A stretch of DNA of 64,000 nucleotides from Eutreptiella sp. 'Long Island Sound 2002'. Lineage: Eukaryota; Euglenozoa; Euglenophyceae; Eutreptiales; Eutreptiaceae. The position numbers and the translations under genes are program-made. The notes below the pieces were generated by a model. That model ran no database searches. It saw only the letters and a list, made by a program, of their open reading frames with translations, and was not told the DNA's origin. Below are positions 35,498 to 46,885 of the stretch, one piece after another. Numbering within the stretch: position 1 is the first letter of the stretch; the number at the start of each line of letters is the position of its first letter. Where the stretch lies: assembly GCA_964036045.1 (NCBI GenBank), contig OZ038381.1, positions 114,597,790 through 114,661,789 on the forward strand, written 5' to 3'.

Positions 35498-36360
35498 AAC
35501 AGGAACCAAGTGGCCCAGGACACCGCAGATGCAACACAACACACCGAGGGGGCAGACCAGTGAACGGAAGCCAACTGGCCTAGGACAGCGCACAAGCAAA
35601 GCACCGTGCGCAGCGGGAACACCGGTGAATAGGAGCCAAGTGGCCCAGGACACCGCAGACGCAACACAACAAACCAGGTGGACACACTGTTGAACAGGAG
35701 CTAAGTGGCCCACGTCACCGCACACACAACACAACGCACCGAGCGGGCACACCGGTGAAGAGGAGCAAAGTGGGCGAGGACAACGCACACACAACACGAC
35801 ACCCCGAGCGGGCACAGCGGTGAACAAGAGCCAAGTGGCCCGAGACACGGCACACGCAAAGCAACGCATCCAGCAGGCACACCGGTGAACAGGAGCCAAA
35901 TGGCCCAGGACACCGCACGAGTAAAGCAACGCACCGAGCAGGCGCACCGGTGAACAGAAGCCAAGTGGTCCAGGACACCGCAGACGCAACACAACAAGCC
36001 AAGCGGGCACACCTGTGAACAGGAGCCAAGTGGCCCAGGACACCGCACACGCAAAGCAACGCATCGAGCGGGCACACGGGTGAACAGTAGCCAAGTCGCC
36101 CAGGACACCGCACACGCAACACAACACACCGAGCGGGCACACCGGTGAACCGGAGCTAAGTGGCCCAGAACAGCTCACAAGCAAAGCAACGCAGCGAGCG
36201 GGCGCACCGGTGAACAGGAGCTAAGTGGCCCAGGACACCGTAGACGCAACACAACGCACTGAATGGGCACACCGGTGAACAGGAGGCACGTGGCCGGGGA
36301 CACCACACACGCAACACAACACACCGGGCGGGCACACCGGTGAACAGGAGCCAGGTGGCC
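35498..36360 (+). repeat. 65-bp minisatellite array, about 13 units
   Basis: Longer version of the array at 32,331. It ends in the middle of a unit (GAACAGGAGCCAGGTGGCC) where the tandem duplication junction lies. Confidence 0.85.
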
Positions 36361-36879
36361 CCCTAGTCCCTTGATACCATTTGACAGATCGACAAGATGG
36401 GACCACATTCGTGTCAACGAATCATCTCTGTTGTCTATTGATGCTCTTTTCCTGCTCCTTTTCGTACACCATTCAGGACTTTGGAGATCGGAATCCTATA
36501 TAGCGTGGTGATCCATGATGATTTTTGATGTGTGTGGATGTCATCCTTGATTCTCAGAAATCTGATCTTTCCCCAGACGTCTACTCGAGGTCTACTGTGG
36601 ACTTTCCCCAGATGTATGGATATTAGTGATGTCCGAGGCTATCCTTTGAGTCTCCGATTTATATCGATTTTTCCCCAGACGAATAGAGGTCACTGGATTT
36701 GTGTGAATGGAGATCAGTGGTTTCCAATCCGTTCGGAGGTCACTGTTGCCTAATCCCAGATTTGACTTTCCGCACTGGACTAGAGCCTAGTGGAGCGAAG
36801 TCAGTGGATTCCACTTAACTGGACGTCTTTTATGGTACCCCAGGAGATCCTTGGCCGGAGTTACTTGTTTGTTTCTGAG

Positions 36880-36913
<34 letters not shown>

Positions 36914-37149
36914 CATTTCATTTTCGATTCGTCTCGCGCCATAACACCAACCACTGGGCCAATGGTGAAGCCCCAGCCCACAGTAACCAGGCCTTTGGTG
37001 CACTTTGGAGCAGGGTTACACCCCCTGATTTACTGTACATATGGCTGCTGTCCTTCGATGAACTTCGGCTCGCCATGAACGCTCACTTGCCCGTGGTTAG
37101 GCCGCTTTTGTGTTATGCTCGCTGGGGGGCAACCCCCATGCACCAGAAA
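36361..37149 (+). other. LINE 3' untranslated block without its gene
   Basis: Matches 31,544-32,330. It has no RNase H sequence in front because the duplication began inside the block. TA run at 36,882-36,910. Confidence 0.7.
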
Positions 37150-37648
37150 AACAGGAACCAAGTGGCCCAGGACACCGCAGATGCAACACAACACACCGAG
37201 CGGGCAGACCAGTGAACGGGAGCCAACTGGCCTAGGACAGCGCACAAGCAAAGCAACGTGCGGAGCGGGCACACCGGTGAATAGGAACCAAGTGGTCCAG
37301 GACACCGCAGACGCAACACAACAAACCAGGCGGACACACTGTTGAACAGGAGCTAAGTGGCCCACGTCACCGCACACACAACACAACGCACCCAGCGGGC
37401 ACACCGGTGAAGAGGAGCAAAGTGGGCGAGGACAACGCACACGCAACACGACACCCCGAGCGGGCACACCGGTGAGCAAGAGCCAAGTGGCCCAGGACAC
37501 GGCACACGCAAAGCAACGCATCCAGCAGGCACACCGGTGAACAGGAGCCAAGTGGCCCAGGACACCGCACCAGTAAAGCAACGCACCGAGCGGGCGCACC
37601 AGTGAACAGGAGCCAAGTGGTCCAGGACACCGCAGACGCAACACAACA
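37150..37648 (+). repeat. 65-bp minisatellite array, about 7.5 units
   Basis: Copy of the array at 32,331-32,829, with the same variant order. Confidence 0.85.
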
Positions 37649-39318
37649 TACCCACAGTCAATTCATGTCTCCCTTCTCAAATCGCTACACACACAACAAT
37701 CGAAGTCGCCTTGATTTACTACCAGTCCAACAGCAACCCACCAACATATTCCACTACGAAAAACACCGGCCACACCACAAAAACGATCCTCTGTTTCCAA
37801 GGCACAGTCGACCACCCCCTGCCCCAGAAAACCACAGTTACTTTCCCTGACGAGTCCACAATCCTCACCCCCAACCACCAGTTTCGCTTCCTTACTCTCC
37901 CCACATTCCAAGATATTTCCAAGTCTACCGAGCCTCTCTCACTACCCGACACGACCAACTTCCCTTCTTCCTTCACTGGCACCACAACCACTCAAAATTT
38001 CATTCAATTTACCCTGAAAAACAATCTCTCACCCCCGAACCCTCAACACCTACACTACTGGGGATGCCACGATCTTTTAGACACACTCGACGCCTACCCC
38101 AACGCTGCGGTCGCCTACACCGACGGGTCGGATGACCCCACAGTGGACACGCCATCGGGTGCCGCCATCACCTTCAACACTACACCGCCAACAACCATCT
38201 GCAACACATCACCGATAAAAGGATCTTACCCAGCAGAAACTTATGCCATTATTTTGTTTACCTACCTCCCACACAGCAACACTTTCTCCCAACCAATAAT
38301 TCCTGCCATTGACAACCTGTTGGTTTGCTCTACACTCCACCAAATACAACAATTAAAAGCTAAACCCTTCGCCTCAACTGCTAGTTGCTTCGCTCTTTGG
38401 TACAACTATATTTGGGACTTTCTTCACAACACCCACCTTCACATAATTCTCACCTGGATCAAAGGACACGCTGACTTCGCTGGCAATGAGCATTCTGACA
38501 GAATTTCTGGATGGGTATCACTCAACCTCCCCCAACACCCAGAATACCACAACCCTGACACTTCTCACTTCATGTACCACAACCATACACCACTACCAGG
38601 ACACATTGGACGCAAAACTGTCAAACACCTACTTCCAAACCATGAACACAACAACATACACCTACCTTCTAGCACCGACTTCTACGCCCACACATCGTGG
38701 TTTTCCAGATTACCTTTTAAATGGACAAACGGACTGTACTGTTGCACTGGTTTTCTTCCCCATTACAAACTTAACACATATCAATGCCCCAAATGCCACA
38801 CTCATCAGCCCCTCGACCCCATAACTACAGTGACCGAATGCGGCACACCGAAACCTATTCGTCACCTCTTTTTCCAGGTCTGGCAACAACCCTTCAAGCA
38901 AACAGTCATCGACTGGTGGCAACATGCAACAAAAGGAGGAAGACGAAACTACATCCACACTCTCATTCCCAACTCACTCAGTAATGCACTAGGAGATGTC
39001 CCACCGGACACTCCCTACTTCCAACACCTACAAAATCTAAAAACAGCCTTTAAATACAGAAGAGAAAGACTCAAAGCAGCACTACAAGAGACACAAACCT
39101 GGCTCAGACAAAACCCAACTAACGATCTGCACTTACTCCAACCAGATTCCGCAGACAACCCATGGAACAACCAATACTCCATTTACAGCACTTCATCTCA
39201 CAACCCCACCGTGTTGACTTACCCAAAACGGACAAACACAACGGTCGCCAATAAACACCGTCAAAAACCAAGGCACATACACAGCAACAACAAAGAAAAC
39301 CAAATCCCAACTACTTAA
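37649..39318 (+). pseudogene. 5'-truncated LINE copy 3: RNase H and zinc-finger-like tail, 535-codon frame
   Basis: Twin of copy 2 within the tandem duplication and the longest open version (37,711-39,318; the first codon is TTG, so not a natural start). The linker covers residues 1-130. RNase H follows with D in YTDGSDD (about 135), E in SYPAETYAI (174), D in AIDNLL (199) and D in GNEHSD (about 262). The C-terminal CPKCHTH (about 358) and TECG pair suggests a zinc-binding site. A basic end (KHRQKPRHIHSNNKENQ) closes the frame at 39,316-39,318. It lacks the endonuclease and RT needed for mobility. Confidence 0.75.
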
Positions 39319-40316
39319 TTTACCGTAACTACCCACATGGAAACACATTACCCTAAAAAGCCACCGCGAAAAGGAACTAAGCTCCGCAAGCAACTGGGGG
39401 GTTTCTGCCCCGCTTTGGTCCCCGGGTGACGAGTTTCTCCCCCCTTTTTTTCTTTTTCTTCTCTATTTCTTTCTCGTTTTTCACTGTCCTCCTCATCTTC
39501 AGCACCTGCGATCTGCCAGCCCCCCCCCTAGTCCCTTGATACCATTTGACAGATGGACGAGATGGGACCACGTTCGTGTCAACGAATCATCTCTGTTGTC
39601 TATTGATGCTCTCTTCCTGCTCCTTTTCGTACACCATTCAGGACTTTGGAGATCGGAATCCTATATAGCGTGGTGATCAATGATGATTTTTGATGTGTGT
39701 GGATGTCATCCTTGATTCTCAGAAATCTGATCTTTCCCCAGACGTCTACTCGAGGTCTACTGTGGACGTTCCCCAGATGTATGGATATTAGTGATGTCCG
39801 AGGCTATCCTTTGAGTCTCCGATTTATATCGATTTTTCCCCAGACGAATACAGGTCACTGGATTTGTGTGAATGGAGATCAGTGGTTTCCAATCCGTTCG
39901 GAGGTCACTGTTGCCTAATCCCAGATTTGACTGTCCGCACTGGACTGGAGCCTAGTGGAGCGAAGTCAGTGGATTCCACTTAACTGGACGTCTTTTATGG
40001 TACCCCAGGAGATCTTTGGCCGGAGTTACTTGTTTGTTTCTGATTATTATATATATATATATATACATATATATATAGTCCATTTAGTCTTCGATTCGTC
40101 TCGCGCCATAACACCAACCACAGGGCCAATGGTGAAGCCGCAGCCCACAGTAACCAGGCCTTTGGTGCATTTTGGAGCAGGGTCACACCCCCTGAGTTAC
40201 TGTACATATGGCTGCTGTCCTTCGATGAACTTCGGCTCGCCATGAACGCTCACTTGCCCGTGGTTAGGCCGCTTTTGTGTTATGCTCGCTGGGGGGCAGC
40301 CCCCATGCACCAGAAA
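39319..40316 (+). other. 3' untranslated block of LINE copy 3
   Basis: As for copy 2; TA run at 40,046-40,077. Confidence 0.65.
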
Positions 40317-41322
40317 AACAGGAACCAAGTGGCCCAGGACACCGCAGATGCAACACAACACACCGAGGGGGCAGACCAGTGAACGGAAGCCAACTGGCCT
40401 AGGACAGCGCACAAGCAAAGCAACGTGCGCAGCGGGAACACCGGTGAATAGGAGCCAAGTGGCCCAGGACACCGCAGACGCAACACAACAAACCAGGTGG
40501 ACACAGTGTTGAACAGGAGCTAAGTGGCCCACGTCACCGCACACACAACACAACGCACCGAGCGGGCACACCGGTGAAGAGGAGCAAAGTGGGCGAGGAC
40601 AACGCACACACAACACGACACCCCGAGCGGGCACAGCGGTGAACAAGAGCCAAGTGGCCCGAGACACGGCACACGCAAAGCAACGCATCCAGCAGGCACA
40701 CCGGTGAACAGGAGCCAAATGGCCCAGGACACCGCACGAGTAAAGCAACGCACCGAGCAGGCGCACCGGTGAACAGAAGCCAAGTGGTCCAGGACACCGC
40801 AGACGCAACACAACAAGCCAAGCGGGCACACCTGTGAACAGGAGCCAAGTGGCCCAGGACACCGCACACGCAAAGCAACGCATCGAGCGGGCACACGGGT
40901 GAACAGTAGCCAAGTCGCCCAGGACACCGCACACGCAACACAACACACCGAGCGGGCACACCGGTGAACCGGAGCTAAGTGGCCCAGAACAGCTCACAAG
41001 CAAAGCAACGCAGCGAGCGGGCGCACCGGTGAACAGGAGCTAAGTGGCCCAGGACACCGTAGACGCAACACAACGCACTGAATGGGCACACCGGTGAACA
41101 GGAGGCACGTGGCCGGGGACACCACACACGCGACACAACACACCGGGCGGGTACACCAATGAACAGGAGCCAAGTGGCCCAGAAGACTGCACAAGCAACA
41201 CAACGCACCGAGCAGGCACACTGATGAACAGGTGCCAAGTGGCCCAGGACAACACACACACAACACAACACACCGGGCGGGCATACCGGTGAGCAGAAGC
41301 CAAGTGGCCCAGGACACCGCAC
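40317..41322 (+). repeat. 65-bp minisatellite array, about 15 units
   Basis: Copy of 35,498-36,360, extended by two to three further units after 41,180. The variant unit at 41,228 reads AGGTGCCAAG, the same as the right edge of the inverted repeat at 50,206-50,215. Confidence 0.85.
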
Positions 41323-41700
41323 ACACGTGCACATGTAGGGCAGCCCAGCGACAGGAAAGAACCAACACTCCACGGGTCTGACGCACTGGGGCGACCCAGC
41401 CGACCCACCGGGCCAGCATCAGGGGCGGTACCCCAAGGCCACTAGTCCTAGCCCGGTCAGGCTGCATCGGGGACCATGGCAAACATCACCTGGAGCCATG
41501 GAAGCAACCGGTGACAGGTCAGCCGGTACACAGTCCAGGAGGGGGTCGCCTGCCAAGCAGAGAGGCCCTGCAACTCAAGGCACAAGAGTGAGGCGGTCGT
41601 ACCGTAGACTAGCGGGTGCAATACCCCTTGTGGTGAGAGATACTCCACACGGCTGGGCAGCCCCCAGAGCTGCCCCCCAAAGGAGGGGGCATGTGGCCCT
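41230..41700 (+). repeat. Minisatellite end plus unique tail, copy 1
   Basis: After the last minisatellite units a non-repetitive tail of about 380 bp begins (GTGCAC(A)TGTAGGGCAGCCCAG) and ends GGGGGCATGTGGCCCT. It occurs again in the same orientation at 50,211-50,663, with two small indels. No coding sequence is recognised. Confidence 0.8.
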
Positions 41701-42141
41701 ACCCATGGACGCATGTGGGGACACCATCCCACCTGGGACACCTTGACCGGGTGGCCGCGACACTGCCTTCCCAAGCACCTGCGGGAGCTGCTTAAGAGGC
41801 ACCTGAACTAGGGCAGTGGGAGGGACAGGACGTCTGCTTGGTACCTAGCATTTTATGAGGTACCGGAATCCCGTAACTGAACCGTCCAAAAACTGCCGCG
41901 ATCGTGATTTACCGCCCGCCGCAACCCAATTTTGCCCAGGATTTGGTGATTTGTGCCAAATCTGTGCGCATCTGCCCCGATTTAGATAGCGCAATCGGTA
42001 AAAAACGACGTTATCTAGTTGCTGTATTGAAATCAAGTCGATTGCACTACCGGATGTCCAGATAAAACCAACATACGACCATTTTTGCCCATTTTTGCCA
42101 CTTTCGGGCCATACACCGTCATTTCGATGATGTCCTTGTGG
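41701..42141. other. Unannotated spacer
   Basis: About 440 bp between the minisatellite tail and the satellite. I see no gene or repeat in it. Confidence 0.4.
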
Positions 42142-43960
42142 TGTCACGAGATTTCAAATTGATCAAGTTTGTCCCTACAGCCCTATGAGGCTAGGCAAGC
42201 AATGATTTGTGCCCGTGCCTGCCCTGTACCCAGGATAATAAATACGAAGGGTGCCAAAAAACGCCCAAAACAGGTATATTTGCACTTTTGAACACATAAA
42301 TGTTGATTAAAGTGATACGGCCCTGTTTTCATGTGATTTCAAATTGATCACATTTGTCGGCTGTGCAATGTGAGGCTTGGGAAGCAACGATTTGTGCCCG
42401 TGCATGCCCTTTACCCAAGATAATAATCCGGAGGGTGCCCAAAAACGCCCAAAACAGCTATATTTGCACTTTTGAACACATAAATGTTGATTAAATTGAT
42501 ACGGCCGTGCTTTGGTGTGATTTCAAATTGATCACGTTTGTCCCCTGTGCTACGTGACGCTTGGCAAGCAACAATTTGTGACCGTGCATGCCCTTTACTC
42601 AGCGTTATGGCCTGGAGGGTGCCAAAAAAGGCCCCAAACAGCTATATTTGCACTTTTGAACACACAAATGTTGATTAAAGTGATACGGTCGCGCTCTCTT
42701 GTGATTTCAAATTGATGAAATGTGTCCCTAGTGCTAGGTGAGGCTTGGCAAGCAACAATTTGTGACCCTGCATGCCCTTTACTCAAGGTTATGGACTGGA
42801 GGGTGCCAAAAAAGGCCCCAAACAGCTATATTTGCACTTTTGAACACAATAATGTTGATTAAAGTGATACGGTCGCGCTTTGTTGTGTTTTCAAGTTGAT
42901 GAAATGTGTCCCTAGTGCTAGGTGAGGCTTGGTAAGCAATGATTTGTGCCCGTGCATGCCCTTTACCCAAGATAATAATCCGGAGGGTGCCAAATAAAAG
43001 CCCAAAACAGCAATATTTGCACTTTTGAACACATAAATGTTGATTAAAGTCATACGGTCGTGCTTTCGTGTGATTTCAAATTGATCACGTTTGTCCCCTG
43101 TGCTACGTGAGGCTTCGCAAGCAACAATTTGTGACCATGCATGCCCTTTACTCAAGGTTATGGCCTGGAGGGTGCCAAAAAAGGCCCCAAACAGCTATAT
43201 TTGCACTTTTGAACACAATAATGTTGATTAAAGTGATACGGTCGCGCTTTCGTGTGATTTCAAATTGATGAAATGTGTTCCTAGTGCTAGGTGAGGCTTG
43301 GCAAGCAATGATTTGTGCCCGTGCATGCCCTTTACCCAAGATAATAATCCGGAGGGTGCCAAAAAACGCCCAAAACAGCTATATTTGCACTTTTCAACAC
43401 ATAAATGTTGATTAAAGTGATACTGTAACGGTCGTGCTTTCGTGTGATTTCAAATTGATCACGTTTGTCCCCTGTGCCACGTGAGGCTTGGCAAGCAACA
43501 ATTTGTGACCGTGCATGCCCTTTACTCAAGGTTATGGCCTGGAGGGTGCCAAAAAAGGCCCCAAACAGCTATATTTGCACCTTTGAACACACGAATGTTG
43601 ATTAAAGTGATACGGTCGCGCTTCCTTGTGATTTCAAGTTGATGAAATGTGTCCCGGGTGCTAGGTGAGTCTTGGCAAGCAACAATTTGTGACCCTGCAT
43701 GCTCTTTACTCAAGGTTAGGGCCCGGAGGGTGCCAAAAAAGGCCCAAAACAGCTATATTTGCACTTTTGAACACATAAATGTTGATTGAAGTGCTATCGC
43801 TGCCCGTGTGTGTGATTTCAAGTTGTTCAAGTTGGTCACTAGTGCTAGGTGAGGCTAGACAATGAACAATTTGTGCCTGTGCATGCTCTTTAGTCAAGAA
43901 TATGAACCTGAGGGTACAAAGAAAGGCTCAAAACAACTGTATTTGCACACACGCCATCAT
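42142..43960. repeat. 184-bp satellite array, about 10 units
   Basis: Landmarks GATTTCAAATTGAT, GCATGCCCTTTAC, CTATATTTGCACTTTTGAAC and GTTGATTAAAGTGATACGG recur every 184-190 bp. Each unit has a GCCAAAAAA(G/C)GCCC stretch. Neighbouring units fall into two types that partly alternate (AGGTTATGGCCTGGAG versus AGATAATAATCCGGAG), hinting at a two-unit higher-order repeat. The 63-codon minus-strand frames that recur with the same spacing are artefacts. Confidence 0.85.
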
Positions 43961-43983
43961 TAGATTTGCAAATGCTGTAATGG

Positions 43984-44508
43984 TCAGAGCCACACTCCCT
44001 TGGCACTGCCTGTCAGAAAAAACAAAAAGGAATCCCCCTTGTACGTGAGCGCATACAAGCTGCGTTTATATGGGTTGTAAGGTGTGTCCTTCTCCCTTAA
44101 ATGACCCACCATGGGGTAACAAAACGGCCCAATAGTAACAACTTGCTGGGCCGCTGTGTGTTTCGGGTCCACATGATCTACGAGGTCACTGGGTGTGTAT
44201 TTCTGACACTGTGCTGCCACTGATAGGAAGCACGCGTCTGCAATGGGCATGATGGTATTATCTTCACTAAGAAGACATGCCATCGGTATGCAAAGGAACC
44301 ACTGAAAATTGTTACCCTTCCCATGCATTGACACACTGCACCAAACAGAAGCAAGCCACAAATGAGTTCTGAGTTCTGCAATAGGCATGATTGTATTATC
44401 TTCACTAAGGAGACATGCCGTCGGCGTGCAAAGGAACCACTGAAAATTGTTACCCTTCCCATGCATTGACACACTGCACCAAACAGAAGCAAGCACAAAT
44501 GAGTTCAA
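43984..44508 (-). CDS. Unrecognised 174-codon frame with an internal duplication
   Basis: The minus-strand frame contains SVWCSVSMHGKGNNFQWFLC and LLSEDNTIMPIA twice. The DNA repeats at 44,239-44,376 and 44,377-44,505. The period of 138 bp is exactly 46 codons, so the duplication keeps the frame. The C-terminal half is unduplicated (LVDHVDPKHTAAQQVVTIGP and later YKRSLYALTYKGDSFLFFL). I recognise no family. It may be an exon of a longer gene or a fragment of a mobile element; nothing identifiable flanks it. Whether it is translated is unknown. Confidence 0.35.
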   Translation of the reverse strand: MNSFVLASVWCSVSMHGKGNNFQWFLCTPTACLLSEDNTIMPIAELRTHLWLASVWCSVSMHGKGNNFQWFLCIPMACLLSEDNTIMPIADACFLSVAAQCQKYTPSDLVDHVDPKHTAAQQVVTIGPFCYPMVGHLREKDTPYNPYKRSLYALTYKGDSFLFFLTGSAKGVWL

Positions 44509-44743
44509 AGATCAAGATATTGTGGCATGTGCATACGTACCTAGGTAGAGTTATTATCTTTCTGCCCGGGTTGCAGTTCATGGGCACCAACCGTGCCTCC
44601 GCCCAAAATGCTAGCTTCAAGGCTTAAGGCTCGAGAAGCACTTGCAATGCGATAGGACATTTCCAACGGGGTTTACTCCGCCGCATGCTAACCACGCCCT
44701 TGACGTCCTGGTGAGTGTGTTCACCACCTTCGCTTGACAGCAT

Positions 44744-45770
44744 CTAGAAAGCGTAGAGAAGGTGTTGGGGGTATAATGTATAATAGGTTGCGTATTGCCG
44801 CAACGGGAGGACGGGGTCTACAATTATGCTAACAACCTGTAGATTGCCGTGCTTCAACAAGTGTGCTTGATAATGAGCCAAGAAATAATGGCATTGCACC
44901 GTCAACCGCTCTTCCGGAAGATGCAATACCGAGAGTAGCTCGTCCAATCGCCGGTAATCACGGTCTCGTGCCTTGACACGTTTTGGTGCCGTGGCCATTA
45001 ACTGTAGGGCAAGTCTCCTCAGTTCGTAGGTAGAACTGTAGTGGCTCCTGCTGAACGGACCTACGTTGCGGAGTGACGGAGGTAACCTCCAGCCCATCAG
45101 CCTGTGTTGGCAGTAGTTCATAGACCTCTTGCCAAAACACGGGGTTTCTCAACAAATCCCGAATGACAAAACATCGCGGCTTCCATCGATTTGGATGGCT
45201 GCCCGGCCCACGCTCTAGTGGTGGCACATACGGCGACTCTTTGGTGTGCTTCTTGCATATCGCTCTGAATTCTTGTATCATTCCCGCGGGCACTAGCCCG
45301 GGTGCTTGGCATGTTGGTCTTGTAACCAAAGATCTATGCCATGTAAGCCCATATTGACCACAACTTCCTTTGTACAATGTGACAAATCGTACCCCACATC
45401 AAGGTCCGACTCAAAGATCTGGAAGTAGTCCGCTAGAGGGGTGGGAAAGAAACTCAAGGGCCGCTCTGGTTGCAGATTGTCACCAGGTAGATGCAATCTG
45501 TCTTGGTTTGCTAATTGTAGGTACAAAGCGACAGCTCGCCATGAATCAAGCTGCACCTTTCTTGTCGACAAATGTACCCCATCTACGTTGTTCACCAATT
45601 CCTCTTTCAGCTTGGTGACTCTACCGCGGTACGCACCAATGCTCTTCTCCTTGCAAATATCAATAAACTTTGCCCATGTCACTTTTGCTGTACCATGGAC
45701 AACAGATTCTCCACTACTTTCTCCGACGGCGGATTGCGTGGTGCTCTTAGTCTTGTGACAATCTGGGGTT
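44744..45770 (-). pseudogene. Broken unrecognised gene
   Basis: Three minus-strand frames follow one another and each reads like protein. The first (45,682-45,293, open upstream to about 45,755) has TAKVTWAKFIDICKEK and later YDLSHCTKEVVVNMG. The second (45,377-44,958) has PRCFVIRDLLRNPVFWQEVY. The third (45,121-44,744) has YELRRLALQLMATAPKRVKA. The overlap pattern suggests one ancestral coding region with two frameshifts, or three exons. No motif gives a function. Confidence 0.35.
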
Positions 45771-45788
45771 TACATTTTTTTTCTTGTT

Positions 45789-46413
45789 TTGATGCTTGGG
45801 GGTGCCTTCGGATTTGCGTCTCAAGACATTCTGGCGGCTTGCGAGGTCAACGAAAAAGGTGTTGAAGCAATCAACGACACCAAGGATTGGGATCAAGGGT
45901 CAATGCGTGCTGTACTACAACGCTTCAGGCTTTGGCATACGAAGAGCAGCACCGCAAAGGAACTGTGGATGCAGTTGAAGCGTGAGATTGCAGCAGGTTT
46001 GAGGGAGCCACGCACAGTACCACTGAAGATGCCTCCCAACACCCTCATCTACAAGCCATGTTTGAGTGGAGCCAAGGCAAGTTCCATTGGGAATTGTTGG
46101 GACTTCGATTGCAACCGCTGCGGCAAGGTTGCTTGACGACCTTGTTCGTGAGGTGACGGCCCAGGCTACCTTCGATTTGCACAAGTTCCCTTTCCAAGGC
46201 ATGTACTTGAGCAGACTAAAGGCATCCCGGGAAGGGTCTCTTGGACCGTATTGGGCGGAGAAAAGAGGAGGCATCACAGTCCTTTGTAGCGCATTGTTGC
46301 CATTCAGAGACCCAGCAATTGCATTGCCAACAGCATCTGATGCACCACGGGAGGTACTGTCACACAAATTGTGTTCTGTTGACATTGCTGACCCCTTGCT
46401 CATTTTCTGAGTG
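45789..46413 (+). pseudogene. Degraded coding region, unrecognised
   Basis: Successive + frames look protein-like: WDQGSMRAVLQRFRLW (45,789 frame), then MFEWSQGKFHWELLGLRLQP near 46,060-46,120, then FDLHKFPFQGMYLSRLKAS and SVDIADPLLIF (46,066-46,410). Frame changes and stops separate them. A 247-codon minus frame (45,915-46,658) overlaps the same DNA and cannot be wholly excluded. Confidence 0.3.
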
Positions 46414-46862
46414 TCTATTTTTTTTCGAAAGCTTTCGCTCAGGCCACTTGGCTCTTTTGCATGTGCCTCGTTTGCTTTGCTCTTGAGTCGTGGTAACCAG
46501 AGCCTCCGTTGACGCAGAGACGGTAGAGAATCCGAGACAGTTTGGTGTTGCTGTGCATTGTGTACACATATGCCCCCAAAATGGCTCCGTGACAAGAAGT
46601 TTGTGATTGTCCATTGCATGCATGCATACACTTGTGTGCAGAAAATATTTAGTTCCACGCCCCTGTATTTGTGATGAGTGCTTTGCCAAAAATTGTATGA
46701 ACCCTAGTGCATTCAACCCATGGGAAACACTGTAGGAATTCTGATTGGGTCCGGCTTCTTCCAATAAAACCGGTGGTACATGAACTCATTGGTCAGTGTA
46801 AAATGCTGCAGTTGTTCTTGCCCAGCCCCTGCACAACCTCCTTCTGCATCCTTCTGCATCCT

Positions 46863-46885
46863 TCTCTCTCCCCTATATTTTTCAG
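46863..46885 (+). promoter_or_regulatory. Intron acceptor-like site
   Basis: A pyrimidine-rich stretch (CTTCTCTCTCCCC then TATATTTTTCAG) ends at 46,885, exactly where a protein-like + frame begins. This is a typical 3' splice signal. Confidence 0.45.

Larger units (their letters stand above)
31544..36360 (+). repeat. 4.82-kb tandem duplication, left unit
   Basis: This unit is repeated head to tail at 36,361-41,180, nearly identical by eye; offsets are 4,817 bp at the start and 4,819 bp after the TA run. It contains a LINE 3' block, minisatellite, LINE copy 2, a second 3' block and a second minisatellite. Confidence 0.85.
36361..41180 (+). repeat. 4.82-kb tandem duplication, right unit
   Basis: Direct copy of 31,544-36,360. 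The junction at 36,360/36,361 joins minisatellite to CCCTAGTCCC of the 3' block. Differences are few substitutions plus TA-run length. This points to a recent unequal exchange or an assembly duplication. Confidence 0.85.

Noticed and set aside
36532-39918. Identical 73-codon + frames in the LINE 3' blocks (31,715, 34,878, 36,532 and 39,697)
   Set aside because: Conserved only because the DNA block is duplicated; no start context or domain.
42595-43897. Series of 63-codon minus-strand frames
   Set aside because: They recur with the 184-bp satellite period and are shadows of the repeat.
45915-46658. 247-codon minus-strand frame
   Set aside because: The overlapping + strand readings have more protein-like composition, so I favoured those; the choice is not certain.
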